Shown one piece after another: positions 32,561-43,523 of a DNA stretch of 64,000 nucleotides. The DNA lies in the NCBI GenBank assembly GCA_036346255.1, contig CM070632.1:22151408-22215407 (forward strand). Reading direction: 5' to 3'. Position 1 is the stretch's first letter; each line of letters opens with the position of its first letter. Position numbers and translations under genes: made by a program. The DNA is from Ampelocalamus luodianensis (lineage: Eukaryota; Streptophyta; Magnoliopsida; Poales; Poaceae). The notes under the pieces are model-generated. The model did not search any database and was not told the origin of the DNA. It saw nothing but the letters and a program-made list of their open reading frames with translations.

Positions 32561-32869
32561 TTGGGCTCAGAGGTACAATTTATCCCTCGAAGGATAATTT
32601 CCTCGCAGGACCAACTAGCTCGCTAGCTTCCTCTCGATCCACGAATGCAGAAAGGGTGTTTTGGGCGACTTCAAAAGCCGTCAGTAGTTGACGAACTAGA
32701 GACGCCTCCTATAAACAGCCTCTCTAGAGTACGAAGATACATGGATGACACCCATCTACATGTACCTTGAGCGAGTTCAGTGCCGATGACGATCTAGAAG
32801 CGGATCGACTATCCCAAAGGCCAAAATGTATACTTTGGTGAAGGTGTCCTTTATAAAGAGGAACCTGGG

Positions 32870-33956
32870 GTGCTCATGCGATGTATTCCGCAGAGCGAAG
32901 GATTAAAACTCCTTCACGACATACACGGAGGGATCTGTGGAACTCATGCTTCTTACAGAACGGTGGTCGGTAAAGCCTTTCGACAAGGCTTTTATTGGCC
33001 AACAGCCATCTACGATGCCAGAGAGCTTGTTAAAAAGTGTGTACAATACCAGTTTCATAATCGCCAAATACACCAACCGGCTCAGGCGTTGCAAACAATT
33101 CCTCTGTCTTGGCCTTTTGCAACCTAGTGTCTTGATATCCTAGGACCGTTACCCAGAGCTCCAAGAGGTTTCAAGTTCCTTTTTGTGGCCATCGATACGT
33201 TCACAAAATGGATAGAAGCTGAGCCTGTGACTGGGATAACAATGGAAGCGGCAAAACGGTTCATGATGAGATGCGTGATCACTCGATTTGGAGTACCAAG
33301 TCGAATTATCACAGACAATGCAAACAATTTATGAGCGTAAAATTTCAGGAATTTTGCGACGAGTGAGGAACTCGTTTGTGTTACGCTTCTATTGCCCACC
33401 CCCAAAGCAACGGGGCGGTTGAAAGAGCGAATGGCCAGATAATGAAGGGAATCAAGACCCGAGTCTTCGATCAGCTTATCAACGCTCGGGGGCTTGGGTA
33501 CAAGAATTACCTTTAGTATTATGGGAAATTCGTACGACACCTAGCCGAGCTACAGGAGAAACACCTTTCTTTCTAGTTTTCGGATGCGCCATGCTCTTGC
33601 GTAACTAAAGATCAGTCGTACGAGTCGACAAGTTTACCGACTCCATTCAAGAACAACCGAGCGGACGACATTAACTCGCTGAGGAAAGAGGACCGATCCT
33701 TAATCCGTTCGCGATCTACCAACAAGCCTGCGCAGATACCACGATCGTAGGTCAACCTCGCAGCCTCGTTGTAGGTAACTTGGTATTGAGGCTTATCCAA
33801 TCCCAGTCTAATCGGAACAAACTTTCCCCAAAGTGGGAAGGTCCTTACACTATGGTCGAAGTAACGCGTCCAGGATCGGTACGACTTGCAATGGAAGACG
33901 ACCGTGTTCTCTCAAACTCTTGGAACATTGACCAGTTACGCAAATTTTATGTGTAA
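32870..33956 (+). pseudogene. gypsy integrase and pol C-terminus (broken)
   Basis: The frame at 32870-33127 has the integrase zinc-binding part (HDIHGGICGTHASYRT, FYWPTAIYDARELVKKC with the second Cys altered to Tyr). After a stop at 33125 the core follows: DILGPLPRAPRGFKFLFVAIDTFTKWIEAEP, then RIITDN and, in a shifted frame, HPQSNGAVERANGQI. The Glu of the DDE triad lies in that last block. The C-terminal end WNIDQLRKFYV with its stop at 33954-33956 is the standard end of TAT pol. Many stops occur between 33330 and 33800. Confidence 0.85.
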
Positions 33957-34069
33957 CAAGCTTCTACTATAATAAAGTATCAGACTCTCCCTATCTTTTT
34001 TGTCTCTTTTTTTAATTTTGCTTTTATTTTCGACCATTTTTTATGCTCATTCCCCCTGTACACTGGTTA

Positions 34070-34960
34070 GAAAAAGGACAACACATCTAGTTGAAGTCTC
34101 TCCTCTCTGCATGTGGTCCTGTCCGCTGGAAGGAGCTTCCTAATGTCGCTTTGTTCTTTACTATAACAACCAGTACAAAGCTTATTGGGCTCAGAAACAT
34201 AGTCGAAAATTGTTAAGCAAATTCATGTCACCTTAGCTTATTTATTTTGAAAAATAATCTAAGAAGAGTGCACTTTTGAGATGCGTTCGACTACTTTTCA
34301 ATTAACTTGATTGGTTTCTTGGCAAGGAAGAAACACACCTAGTCGAAGCTTCTCCTTTCGCACGTGGTCCTGCCCACTAGAAGGAACTTCCTAGCGTCGT
34401 TCTGTTTCCTACTTTTGCTGCCAGGACAACTTCATCAGGAGAAACGAAAACAGTCAGATGAATTCTTAAGGTCCTCTAGATAATTGTTTTGCTCAAGTTC
34501 TCGTTATTGATTTGATTAATCTGGTCAGAGATGGTAACATCACCTAGTCGAAGACTTTTTCTCTGCGTGGTCTTGCCCACTAGAGGAACTTCCTAGCGTC
34601 GATCTGTTTCTAGTCTCTCGACTAGTGCAAGATAATCGATACTCGAAAACTATAAGTCGAACAAACCTCTCTGTTTTCAGGAACCCTTTCTTTACTACTT
34701 TCTTAGTTTATTCTTAATAAACTAAGTAAGTAATCGGGGGCTAGGATAAAGTTATAAACATGACTTCATTTCTTAGTCTTAGTTTTTTCGAGTTATCATC
34801 TTACGAGTTACTAACTACTCTACGAGATGATTCGCAGGGAAAATGAAGGAGAAAGGAGGAATCGCTCATATCTGGTCTGATTATTTCTTCCTTTTTCATT
34901 ATCTTATGAGTTACTAACTACCCCACGAGATAATTTGCAGGAAAAAAGAAAGGATCATAT
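34070..34960 (+). repeat. imperfect tandem repeats downstream of pol
   Basis: An about 80-bp unit containing CACCTAGTCGAAG, GTGGTCCTGCCCACTAGA and AACTTCCTAGCGTCG occurs three times (about 34079-34160, 34330-34412 and 34533-34612), spaced 200-250 bp apart. A second unit, ATCTTACGAGTTACTAACTAC plus ACGAGATGATT, occurs twice (34798-34840 and 34903-34940). This lies between the pol stop and the antisense ORF and is non-coding. Confidence 0.75.
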
Positions 34961-35930
34961 ATTTATGCATCACCACCAAAATGACTTGTCTCTACAAAAA
35001 TTTGTTACAAGACTACTCTGATTAAGGAGATTCTATTTGCATCTCCTCTGCGACCTTCTCGCCAACCGACTACATCTCTTCAATCAGCTTCTCTGCTTCA
35101 GATTCGGTGCAGTCGAAGTCGGCTTCAACGGAATGAGGACTAAGGTTAGGATCACGGGCCTTGAGTTTTGCTAAAACAAAGCTCACAGCTCCTTTGACCG
35201 CTTCCCTTATCGAATCATTCTGGTTGGTCTTCAGAGTAGACACCAACTCTTGCAGAGTACCGACACATTCCCCAATGGCACTCGTATGGCGGCTATCGTG
35301 TCGTCGCGAGGAGCAACCCTCCGACGAAGCCCATCGAGTACATTGTTCAGAAGTGAGATGTTATCTTGAAGATTAATCTTCATTGATTTCGTCTCCTCCT
35401 GGGAATGAGTCGAAGCCTCGTGGAGTTGTTTTATTTCAATCAATCGATCTGGAAAGAGTAAGGATTGATTAAATAAAACGATTCTACGAGAAGATAAAAC
35501 AAATTAATAGCAGGTAAAAGTTCTACTTACCAGCTAATTGAGAACCTAATTTCTCAATTTCTTGATCTTTCTCCTTCGCAATGCGGGAGGTCTCGCGGAC
35601 AACTAAGGACTTCTCTTGGACCTCAACCCGGAGAGACCCCACCTCGGCTTGAAGGGTCTTATTTTCGACTTCTTTTTCTGTAAAAGAATGAGAAGTTAAG
35701 AAGACGAAGATCAGGATCAAAAGCAGTCGTAGTCATACGTATTGTTTATTTTTTCCTGCAACCGCTGAGTTGCAGAGTTAGCCTCCTGAAGCTTCTTCAG
35801 GAGGTCGGCGGCTTTATCCCTTAGCTTTTTCGACTCAGCTTTTTCAAAGTCGAGTGAATCAGCTAAGATCTTTTCGTCACTCTTAAACCTGAAAGGGTAA
35901 AGGGAAGACGTGAACACACTTAAACAAGCG

Positions 35931-36064
35931 GTCGTAAGTTTTTCTACGGCCGATGAGTGGTCGTAAGTTATTCTACGACTACCCTCTAGTCGTAAGTTTT
36001 TCTACGACTAGTACCAAGTCGTAAGTTTTCTACGACTAGTACCAAGTCGTAAGTTTTCTACGAC
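35931..36064. repeat. hairpin array in antisense-ORF intron (1)
   Basis: Four to five GTCGTA/TACGAC stem-loops lie between two coiled-coil coding pieces of the antisense ORF. The last two are near-identical 27-bp units (AGTCGTAAGTTTTCTACGAC with spacer TAGTACCA), and their loop is 7 nt rather than 8. Confidence 0.85.
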
Positions 36065-37505
36065 AACCTTCTGCGAGTACCGAATAAGTAATCAGAACGA
36101 TTACGAGAATCGGTTACTCACCACCTCTCTGCTTGCTCGCAGAGTACTGCCTTCTCTTATCGAAGTTTGACAAGTTGCCGATTGTATTCACAAATCGTAG
36201 CGACTTGCTTCACGGCTCTCTACAAGGGAGAAAAATGATAAGAGAAAGAGATAAAACCATAAGTGAGTATTGATGAATACTTACGTTCATGTTTGACCAA
36301 ACAAACATAGAAACTATTCGTGATGGATCCTTCAGCCCATCCATCTCCTCGACTCGTTTCCACCAGACCCCCTAGAGTCGTTCATTGTCGAAAATATCCC
36401 CACAATTGGGAATGCTGCTGGAGTGTGGAACTCGGTCGCGAGATCGGTAGGCAGAAGATCCTACGATAGAGTTAGGGCCAAAGAAATCAGAGCAAAAGTT
36501 GAAGTACTCTTCTTCCTCTGACTCGGTGACGGGAACACCACCTGGAGGGCCAGAAGGAACATCCTCGACAACTTCCTTATCGGCACGACGGTCGGTACTC
36601 TCACTGCCACCGACCTCCGGCATCTCCCTCGAGGCCTCTATCGCCTCCTCCCCAGTCTCTACGACAGCCTCGGTTGTCGTAGTGACTCCGACATCCTCAG
36701 CGGTCGTAGCGACCTCAGCAGCCGCAACTTCTTCCGTCGCGGGAATGGTAGCCGGATCTTCAGCTACTACCACAGTCACACCCTCGCTAGCTGAAGGAGT
36801 GACAGCGGGCTCCTCCACAAGAGTATCCCTGGGGGCCAAAGATGACGGACTAAAATCACAAAACGCAGAAGTAAGTCAACTCGTAAAAAACAAAGAGTAA
36901 ATGCATTTCTTACACTTATGTTTTTTACATACCTCTGTGCGCTGGACCTAACTCAAAACTTGGGAGCAACCTTCCCGACGGAAGATTTCTTCGATTTCTT
37001 CTCAACCATTGCTGGTCGAGATGCACTCGGGACAACAGGAGTCGCCTCCTCCCGACTTCCCGGGTGGTCGAGATCAGTCTCGACCACAAAAGTGTGCTGC
37101 TCCCCTCGGCCTCAGGTCCCACCGGAGCAGTGGCTTTCTTCACAAAAGACATGAAGTTCTTCCAGTTCTCCTTTTCTAGCTGTCTTATGAAGCCACGAGA
37201 AGCTGAAACTGCGAATGACTTGTTGTCGTAATAGAAGGGTACCTTAACCTTGGGGACCTTGCGCTTAAGGGCAAGGGCCTCTTCTTCTACTCTCTTCTTA
37301 CGCGCGACCATGTCGCGACAAATTTAGCAAAAGGAGCGGGAGGAGCGAACTTGAACCACCCTTATCGCCGACTCTTATCGATCGGCGCTTCTTGGATGGA
37401 GGACTTGGCTCGACTCGCTGCTAGCGATCGCCGATGACCACCAAATCGACTTCCTCATCGTCTTGGCGGTTCTCCATGCCAACTTTCTGTTGAAAAAGAA
37501 AAAAA

Positions 37506-37723
37506 GTAGTCGTAAGATCTTCTACGATCACTAGCCGGTCGTTAGTACGACCAGCTCAAAAGTCGTAAGTATTTCTACGACACTATCTAATCGTAGTATT
37601 TCTACGACATTATCTAATCGTAAGTTCTCTTACGATTACGTTCGGTCATAAGTTTTTCTACGATCAGTATCCAGTCGTAAGTTTTTCTACGACAAACCCA
37701 TTAGTCGTATATCGTTTTACGAC
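37506..37723. repeat. hairpin array in antisense-ORF intron (2)
   Basis: Seven or so stem-loops of the same kind occupy most of the intron between antisense exons 2 and 3 (37757 to about 37490). Some are imperfect (GTCGTATATCGTTTTACGAC). The intron's own borders keep GT-AG outside the array. Confidence 0.85.
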
Positions 37724-39220
37724 AACAAAGCGCATAAAGACAAAATCATTTGATTACCTTTAGGCACTCCTCTTTCCCTTCTGCGGTCAAAACCGCAAGG
37801 ATTTGATGAGCCATAATGTTGGCCAGATGCTTCTCGCAGATGAGCCTGACACGCGCATGAACCTCCGCCCGCGGAAGATCTGCACACATAAACAGTATGA
37901 TTAGAAGACTAAATCTAGATTAACCAAGGACAAAGCAGTAAGTTTTTCTACTCACCGTCCTTATAATCCCTGGTTGGGTCATCCTTTCCCGAGTACCTCC
38001 ACATGGGAGGAACTCGTGCCTTCAAAGGGCTGATTCGGCGCGTGATGAAGTCCTTTACCACGTGCCAACCGGTGAGCCCTTCCGACTTCAAGTCTTTGAC
38101 AGCTTGAATATAGGGGGCTATCCGGTCGAGATTGCTGGGAGTCGAGTCCCAGGAAGGAGACCGCTCGGTGGCCTTTCCGGCGAATGAGATGCTATCTTCC
38201 TTGGTAACCTCCCAGTAAAACCATTTCTTCTTCCACCCCGGCCATGATGACCGGGTGAACATCTGAATGTACTCCTTCGACTTACCGTCGTGGAGCTTCA
38301 GACCACAGCTACCGGCAATCCCGGCTTGACGAGCCATTCCATAGTAATACTGGAAAAGCTCGAGATCCGTTGGAATCCCCAGGTAGGTCTCACACAAGTA
38401 CACGAATACGCTCAGCATTGTGATGGAATTAGGACCGAGATTCACTAATTCCACCCCGAAGTGCTCAAGCACGAGTGTGAGGAAGGGGTGAGCAGGCAAT
38501 TGGAGGCCGCACTCACAGTACGCTTGGAAAATTGGAATTTGGCCTTCCTCTCCCGACGGCCAATGCTGCTCATTCGCCGCAATCCACTTCACGAGAAGAC
38601 CCTCGGGGATCTTCTCGGCGGCAACCAGAGTGGTCATCTTTGCATCATCCATCTCCGACTCAGCCCACTCAGAGACAGTCCTAGCCATTTTCTCTCAAAG
38701 GCGGGAAGAATTGGATTTGGGAAAGCTCCAAGCAAGTGTACGGAATCACCGGCGGCAGAAGAGACGAGAAAGCAACAAACTGTTGGGTGAAAATGTAAGA
38801 ACCCTAAGTTTTATCTCCACGGTCCGTTTTATAACCACATGCCTGGAACGAAACGCCGTGGAATCCCAACAGTTTCCACCGCTTCGGGAATTGCTCCGAC
38901 GGACAGACTTTTAACCTGCCCGTTCGAAAGTCCCAAGACACTTTTCACACCTCAAGTGAAATTACCATCTTGACCCCCGGGTCAAATGAGAAGCCGATCA
39001 GAAAAGTTTTGCTTCCGATCATAAGGCCACGATCACTTCGAAGTCGTAAGATATTCTACGACTATCTTGCAATCGTAATATTCTTAACAAATTACCTCGA
39101 TCAAGCATATTTACGTGAGAAACGTTTGTTGAAGAGTTTTTCCTTCAACGTTCTTCCTACGACCTCCTAGTGGTCAAAAGATCATCTACGACCCTTCGGT
39201 CAAGTAAGCTATTTTCACTT

Positions 39221-39237
39221 GAAGCTGGGGGGCTAGA
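39221..39237 (+). promoter_or_regulatory. gypsy polypurine tract
   Basis: GAAGCTGGGGGGCTAGA lies directly before the 3' LTR start at 39238, the expected plus-strand primer position. Confidence 0.75.
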
Positions 39238-39960
39238 TGACGAGGATCTAATAATCCTTATTTTATTATTCCATAATCATGTAATATGACGTCACATGGC
39301 ATACCACTTAATATTATAAGGGAAGAGCAAGTCAGGTACTCGTAAGTTCTTCTACGACTACCCCCTAGTCGTAAGCATTTCTACGATTATAGTGTAATCG
39401 TAAGTCCTGCTACGATTACGTCCGATCGTAAGTCTTTCTGATCGATCGCCGATCGTAGCTTTTCTACGACTACCTCTCTAGTCGTAAGTTCTACTATGAC
39501 CAGTTCTGCTACGACTTCCTCACGACTAACTGGGTCCACTCGTCAGAAGGCCCATTTAATGGTGAGAATCTAAGCAGTCAAAATACGTAGTTATGCCTGA
39601 CATAACTACAGATAATTCTCCACTATCTCGGTGATAATCGTTTGACGACATGGGAGGTTACTACTCCAGTAATTACTCTCATTATTACGCAATAATGAGC
39701 GACTAATTAGCTTGGAACGACAACGGCCACCACTGCGTAGTATAAATAAGTGTCTTTTAGAGATAGAGAGGAGGGGCTTTTTGGGGAAGAACAGTTAGTA
39801 AGACCCTCGGCTGATTGTAATCCAGATACCCAATACAAGATACACAGGAGTAGGGTTATTATTCTCACCTGAGAAGGCCCGAACCTATATAAAAATCCCC
39901 ATGTGGAGACCCCCCCGAATCAAACAATCTTTACGTAAGATCGGTTCTAAAACACCGAAA
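39238..39960 (+). repeat. TAT-type gypsy 3' LTR
   Basis: It is collinear with 27085-27838, with about 30-40 differences, most of them in the hairpin array (39335-39500), and an about 30-bp deletion near 39902. The TATA box is at 39741-39748. The duplicate AATAT follows at 39961-39965. Confidence 0.9.
39335..39500. repeat. hairpin array in 3' LTR
   Basis: The same six-hairpin array as in the 5' LTR, but two stems are damaged: TACTCGTA against TACGACTA at 39337, and the fourth is rearranged around CTGATCGATCGCC. Mutations since insertion are concentrated here. Confidence 0.8.
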
Positions 39961-39989
39961 AATATAACACCTAGCTCCACACCCAAGAG

Positions 39990-40165
39990 TGAAGGGTGAA
40001 GGTTGATTCATATAGAAAAGAACTTTTTTTACGAACGATAACAAATACCTAGGAACTAGGCATTTTTTCATTAAGAAGAAGAAAGAAAGTCACCCTAATT
40101 CGAGTATGAAGAAAACTTGAATTCGGGTGGTGCAGGTACACCTTTGACCAACTGAGCTAGATTCA
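39990..40165 (-). mobile_element. possible tRNA-derived SINE
   Basis: Read on the minus strand, 40160-40147 is TAGCTCAGTTGGTC, an A-box-like tRNA motif. About 30 bp later comes a weak B-box-like GAATTCAAGTT. A pyrimidine-rich tail with TTCTTCTTAATGAAAAAATGCC and a CTAGTTCCTAGG motif follows, as in grass tRNA-derived SINEs. No target duplication was confirmed. Confidence 0.4.
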
Positions 40166-41596
40166 ATTCAGAAAAGGACAGATTAAAAAAATCATTTTTA
40201 AGCCTGCCACGACATTTTATGCATTGCGGTGTGGAATGTTCCTTAATGGTGATGTATTGGAATTTTGCCGGAGATGGCAAGGACATGGAAAGTAGAGGTC
40301 ATGCGACTTTTGTACTAATCAAGGGCAGCAGGAGGTGAGTCGTGTGGTTGGGGCTAAGAAGGACGGAAACAGATCCCCTGCATTACTAAATAGTAATACA
40401 TACAACTACAGTGTGTGCAGTTGGGATCATGTGGAGCCATGCGATTAGAAATCAATGACCTTGATCATGTGCTACAGTCCCCCGCTTAGTACAGGACTGA
40501 TGCTACAGTGACATATTCGATACAATGTCAATCGCTACAACCAATCCTAGTCGGCCACTCCTCATCCAACGACCATTGGAGCTACTGCATGTACTATAGC
40601 ATGTGCAGTAGTTCTTCTGCTGCGGACAATCTGCGTCTAAGAAGGATGAGCTCGAGAGGAAGATCCACATATTCATCTCATCCTACTCATCCTAACTTAA
40701 TACCTGTATTTCCATTTTAGTGCCAGGTTCTGGTTCCCCTCAATGGCAGGGGGGCTCCTATGGTTTGCCCATGTTGGAATGCCAATTCTCGTTTTAAAAT
40801 GCTGCAAAATTCGATGTAAAGTGGGAATAAACATGTTTGGGCTAATAAAGATTCCGAAACTTGGAATAGAAATGTGTAACTGTCTGTTCTGTTTACTCGA
40901 TATCTGTGTGTCATCTGCATTGGTACACGAGTTCCACGATAGAAGCGATAGCTGTAGTAGTGGGGCCAACGGCGGAGGCTGGGCATAAATTTTGTATAGA
41001 CCAACACTTAAAACTGAATGAACTCAAAACACTTGCTAGACCTAATGTCCATTATTTTCTCAAAAGACTTAGAAAATTGAAGGGGTGGCCATGACTCACG
41101 TTGCCTTCACTAAGCTCCGCCCATGAGTGCTTGCAGACTTCTCATATTTTTGTAAAAAAAAAAAAAACACGCCATTCAAGAACAGGAACAATGATGGTTC
41201 ATAGCTGTAATTTTTTCCTTGCTGACATATTCATTGATTATTGACATTTGGGAAGGGCTTCGTAGTAAGTACAACAGCTTGACCAACAAAATGCTGCAGA
41301 TCGTTGCAGTGTCAGGTGTCGATGAGTGCAGGGTTGATGAGTCCAGGGTTGGTTCTCAAATGTAACAAATTACAGGCTCACTAGTTCGCTGTTGTCCTTC
41401 CTTTCTCCTTGGAACTTTCCAGCGTTCTAACTCTACATCTACATTATCTCCCATCTTCCTCTTCAGAGAGCCATCGATGAGGATTCTCTGTGCTTCTCCA
41501 TCTGCATTGTACCTGGTGGATGGTGGTCATAGCACAGCACAACAATGTTAGAAGCTTCTTGCCTAGGAGGAAAGCACGTATCCTCAACCCAGTCGT
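40166..41596. other. intergenic stretch, nothing recognised
   Basis: Mostly AT-balanced unique-looking sequence with only short frames, none with recognisable domains. A 14-A homopolymer lies at about 41154-41167. The recurrent CTACTGCATGTACTATAGCATGTGCAGTAG-type inverted repeat near 40581-40612 is the only structure I noticed. Confidence 0.35.
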
Positions 41597-41706
41597 GTCT
41601 AACGTAGCTCGTTGGTCCGAGCTCCCTGAGGACATGCTCGGCGACGTCCTGCGCCGACCGCTCCGTGTGCTGCGTGCGCGTGGAGCGCCGCAGCCGCCCA
41701 TGTCGT
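41597..41706 (+). pseudogene. F-box domain fragment
   Basis: One frame reads VARWSELPEDMLGDVLRR, the typical first helix of a plant F-box (W-x-x-LPEDLL...VL-x-R). It then degenerates into Arg/Pro-rich sequence and stops at 41706-41708. Just downstream is a CCCTCT microsatellite (41715-41752). Only about 20 residues of the family are present, so this is a gene fragment and not a working F-box gene. Confidence 0.55.
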
Positions 41707-42453
41707 AGCCCTGCCTCTCCCTCTCCCTCTCCCTCTGCCTCTCCCTCTCGTGCAGCGGTTGATCTGGGATTTAGGCGACTGGGGTGCCAACACGAAAGTT
41801 CAAAGTATGTAATACGAAAGTTGAAATCTAACAAATTACATATTATTTGGACTACAACCCAGATCTCAAATATTTTAGAAAAAATTACAACTCTGCGTGA
41901 TGATTTTTCATGCCTTGAAAGCGGTTTATTATATCATCGTCGTTAACTTACAGAAAAAAAAACTAGTGTTGAATAAACGTAACCAAGCAATCATTCAAGT
42001 ATTGGTCACCCGTGTAATTTCGTAGCTTGCACTTTCTTCTTTATCTTCTAATATTCTATATTTTTTTCATACGAGCAAACTCGGATTCCATTCCCCATAT
42101 AATGGTGGTTTTACATGTCACAAAGGCACAACAACATTAAACATTACACATTTACACTAATAACTTATTTGATATCACGAGTCAATGACACAGAGTGAAA
42201 AGGAAAAAATAATATGTGAATCGACAACCACCGCATGCCTAGAGTTCTTGCCTTCTTCCCGACGCTTGACGTCTCCCCGTCCCCGACGTCTCTTGACTAG
42301 GCTCTCTGGTGTCCGCCGTCGCCAACTACCTGCAGCCGCTGTTGATACCCGTAGACAACTGAGAGAGAGTTCGCACTAGCAGTAGGGTTAGCAGTAGGGC
42401 TTGCTCGCTTAGGCCTCCTCCTTGGTGACTGCCTAATTGGGCCAATTGACTAA

Positions 42454-42737
42454 AGACATCTTCAATAGTGGCCATCTTAGCTGTCTCTTATCTGCTATGT
42501 CACTCAACATTCTAGTTGAATGAGAGAGGGTGTAAAGAGAGAGAATGTGTTATCTCTTATATAAGAAACAAGCTGGGTACACAAACCATCGTAAATGGTG
42601 AGTGTGTAATGAGAGAAATTGTGTTGAAAATGAATGATTTTATACATAAGTTGTTGGAGATGTTATCTCTAAAGTTGTCTATAGATGAGTTGGATCCTTT
42701 AGAGACAATCCTAAAAGATAAATTGTTGTACATGCTC
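42454..42737. mobile_element. degenerate Tourist-like MITE (candidate)
   Basis: A 284-bp AT-rich segment lies between two TAA trinucleotides (42451-42453 and 42738-42740). Its ends are weakly inverted: AGACATCTTCAATAG on the left, and GAGCATGTACAACAA on the right when reversed. TAA fits a PIF/Harbinger-derived MITE, but the repeats are poor. Confidence 0.4.
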
Positions 42738-42740
42738 TAA

Positions 42741-43523
42741 TAGACTAAGAAATGATATGAACTGTCACTGCACTCAGTGATAATTGGTCTGAAAAACATT
42801 AAAGGGATGCAAATGTTGAGTATTTAGTCCATGTATATGTATATATACATAATATACCTATCATATATCTATTTTTGGCAAAAAAATAAATAAATAGAGG
42901 ATGCAATTGCAACCTCATGCACCCCACCAAATCCGCCCCTACGTCGGCGTCCCTGGCGCCACCATTCACCACGTCGATCGCCACGTGCGAGGAAGACCGC
43001 ACCACCGCCTGCCGCAGCTACCACGGCAACTGGACCGCCCTTGAGCCGTTGTTTGGCCCAGTGACATACGCCGGAGTGGGCGGTCGATCGCCGTCCGCCG
43101 GCCGGGGCAGAGCTCTTGGTTGTCCATCCCAGCGGCATTCGACATCCGTCCAAGATATCGTCTTTCACCGGGGGGGCCCTCCTCGCGCTAGCTAGATGAA
43201 TCCTCAATACGTTTGCTACCGAGTCCCGAGATTACTACGGGTCGCTAGGCTTCACTAAACCAACCAATAGAACGAGCCACCTCCCACTGACAGATGGCCC
43301 CAAGTCTTCCTACCCCGGCCCCCAGAGTAACACGCCCGAACGCCCCCCCAGTTTCCGCTCGCTCCCACAGTCCCACTCCAATGGTGCCACTGTGCCAGTG
43401 CCTCGGGCTGTCCTCCTCGGAACCTCGGAACAACCGTCAGACTCAGAGTCGATCCAAAATTGCAAAGCCTATCCGACCCACGACCGCGAGGTGGTGGAAA
43501 AATAACCTCTCTTCTTGATCCGG
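42741..43523 (+). promoter_or_regulatory. upstream region and 5' UTR of the small multidrug export gene
   Basis: An AT-rich block (42760-42900) turns sharply GC-rich from 42915 up to the start codon at 43524, the usual grass promoter/5' UTR profile. Frames in this part on both strands are compositional and resemble nothing known. No clear TATA box was located in the last 100 bp. Confidence 0.4.

Larger units (their letters stand above)
35040..38688 (-). pseudogene. antisense ORF of the TAT element, spliced; putative gypsy-type transposon domain protein
   Basis: The minus-strand ATG at 38686-38688 opens exon 1 (to 37956). It encodes the PF04195-like domain: IPEGLLVKWIAANEQHWPS, PAHPFLTLVLEHFGVEL, TYLGIPTDLELFQYYYG, WFYWEVTKE. 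GT-AG splicing to exon 2 (37879-37758; LPRAEVHARVRLICEKHLANI) preserves the frame. Exon 3 (about 37490 downwards) shows KVGMENRQDDEEVDLVV and then a TAG. Further pieces encode basic (37311-36925), acidic Thr/Val/Glu-rich (36839-36372) and coiled-coil segments (35917-35231, for example LRDKAADLLKKLQEANSATQRL). These are typical order and content for the antisense gene of TAT elements, whose function is unknown. At least one stop makes the copy defective. Confidence 0.75.
27085..39960 (+). mobile_element. full-length Ty3/gypsy retrotransposon, TAT lineage, with antisense ORF (12.9 kb)
   Basis: Two LTRs (27085-27838, 39238-39960) begin TGACGAGGATCTAATAA and are flanked by the duplication AATAT (27080-27084, 39961-39965). 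A TGGCGCC primer site and a polypurine tract sit where expected. The internal order is gag, protease, RT, RNase H, integrase and pol end (FYV stop at 33954-33956). It is followed by about 5 kb of sequence with tandem repeats and a spliced minus-strand ORF. An extra ORF downstream of pol, often antisense, is a known feature of the TAT lineage (Grande/RIRE2-type). The LTRs look about 94-95% alike by eye, yet pol has many stops. Confidence 0.93.

Noticed and set aside
40147..40165. tRNA gene suggested by a TAGCTCAGTTGGTC-like A box
   Set aside because: No full cloverleaf, acceptor stem or proper B box. At best a tRNA-derived SINE.
42917..43195. Upstream open frames before the small multidrug export gene
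   Set aside because: Compositional frames in a GC-rich promoter. No similarity to known proteins and no matching frame into the gene.
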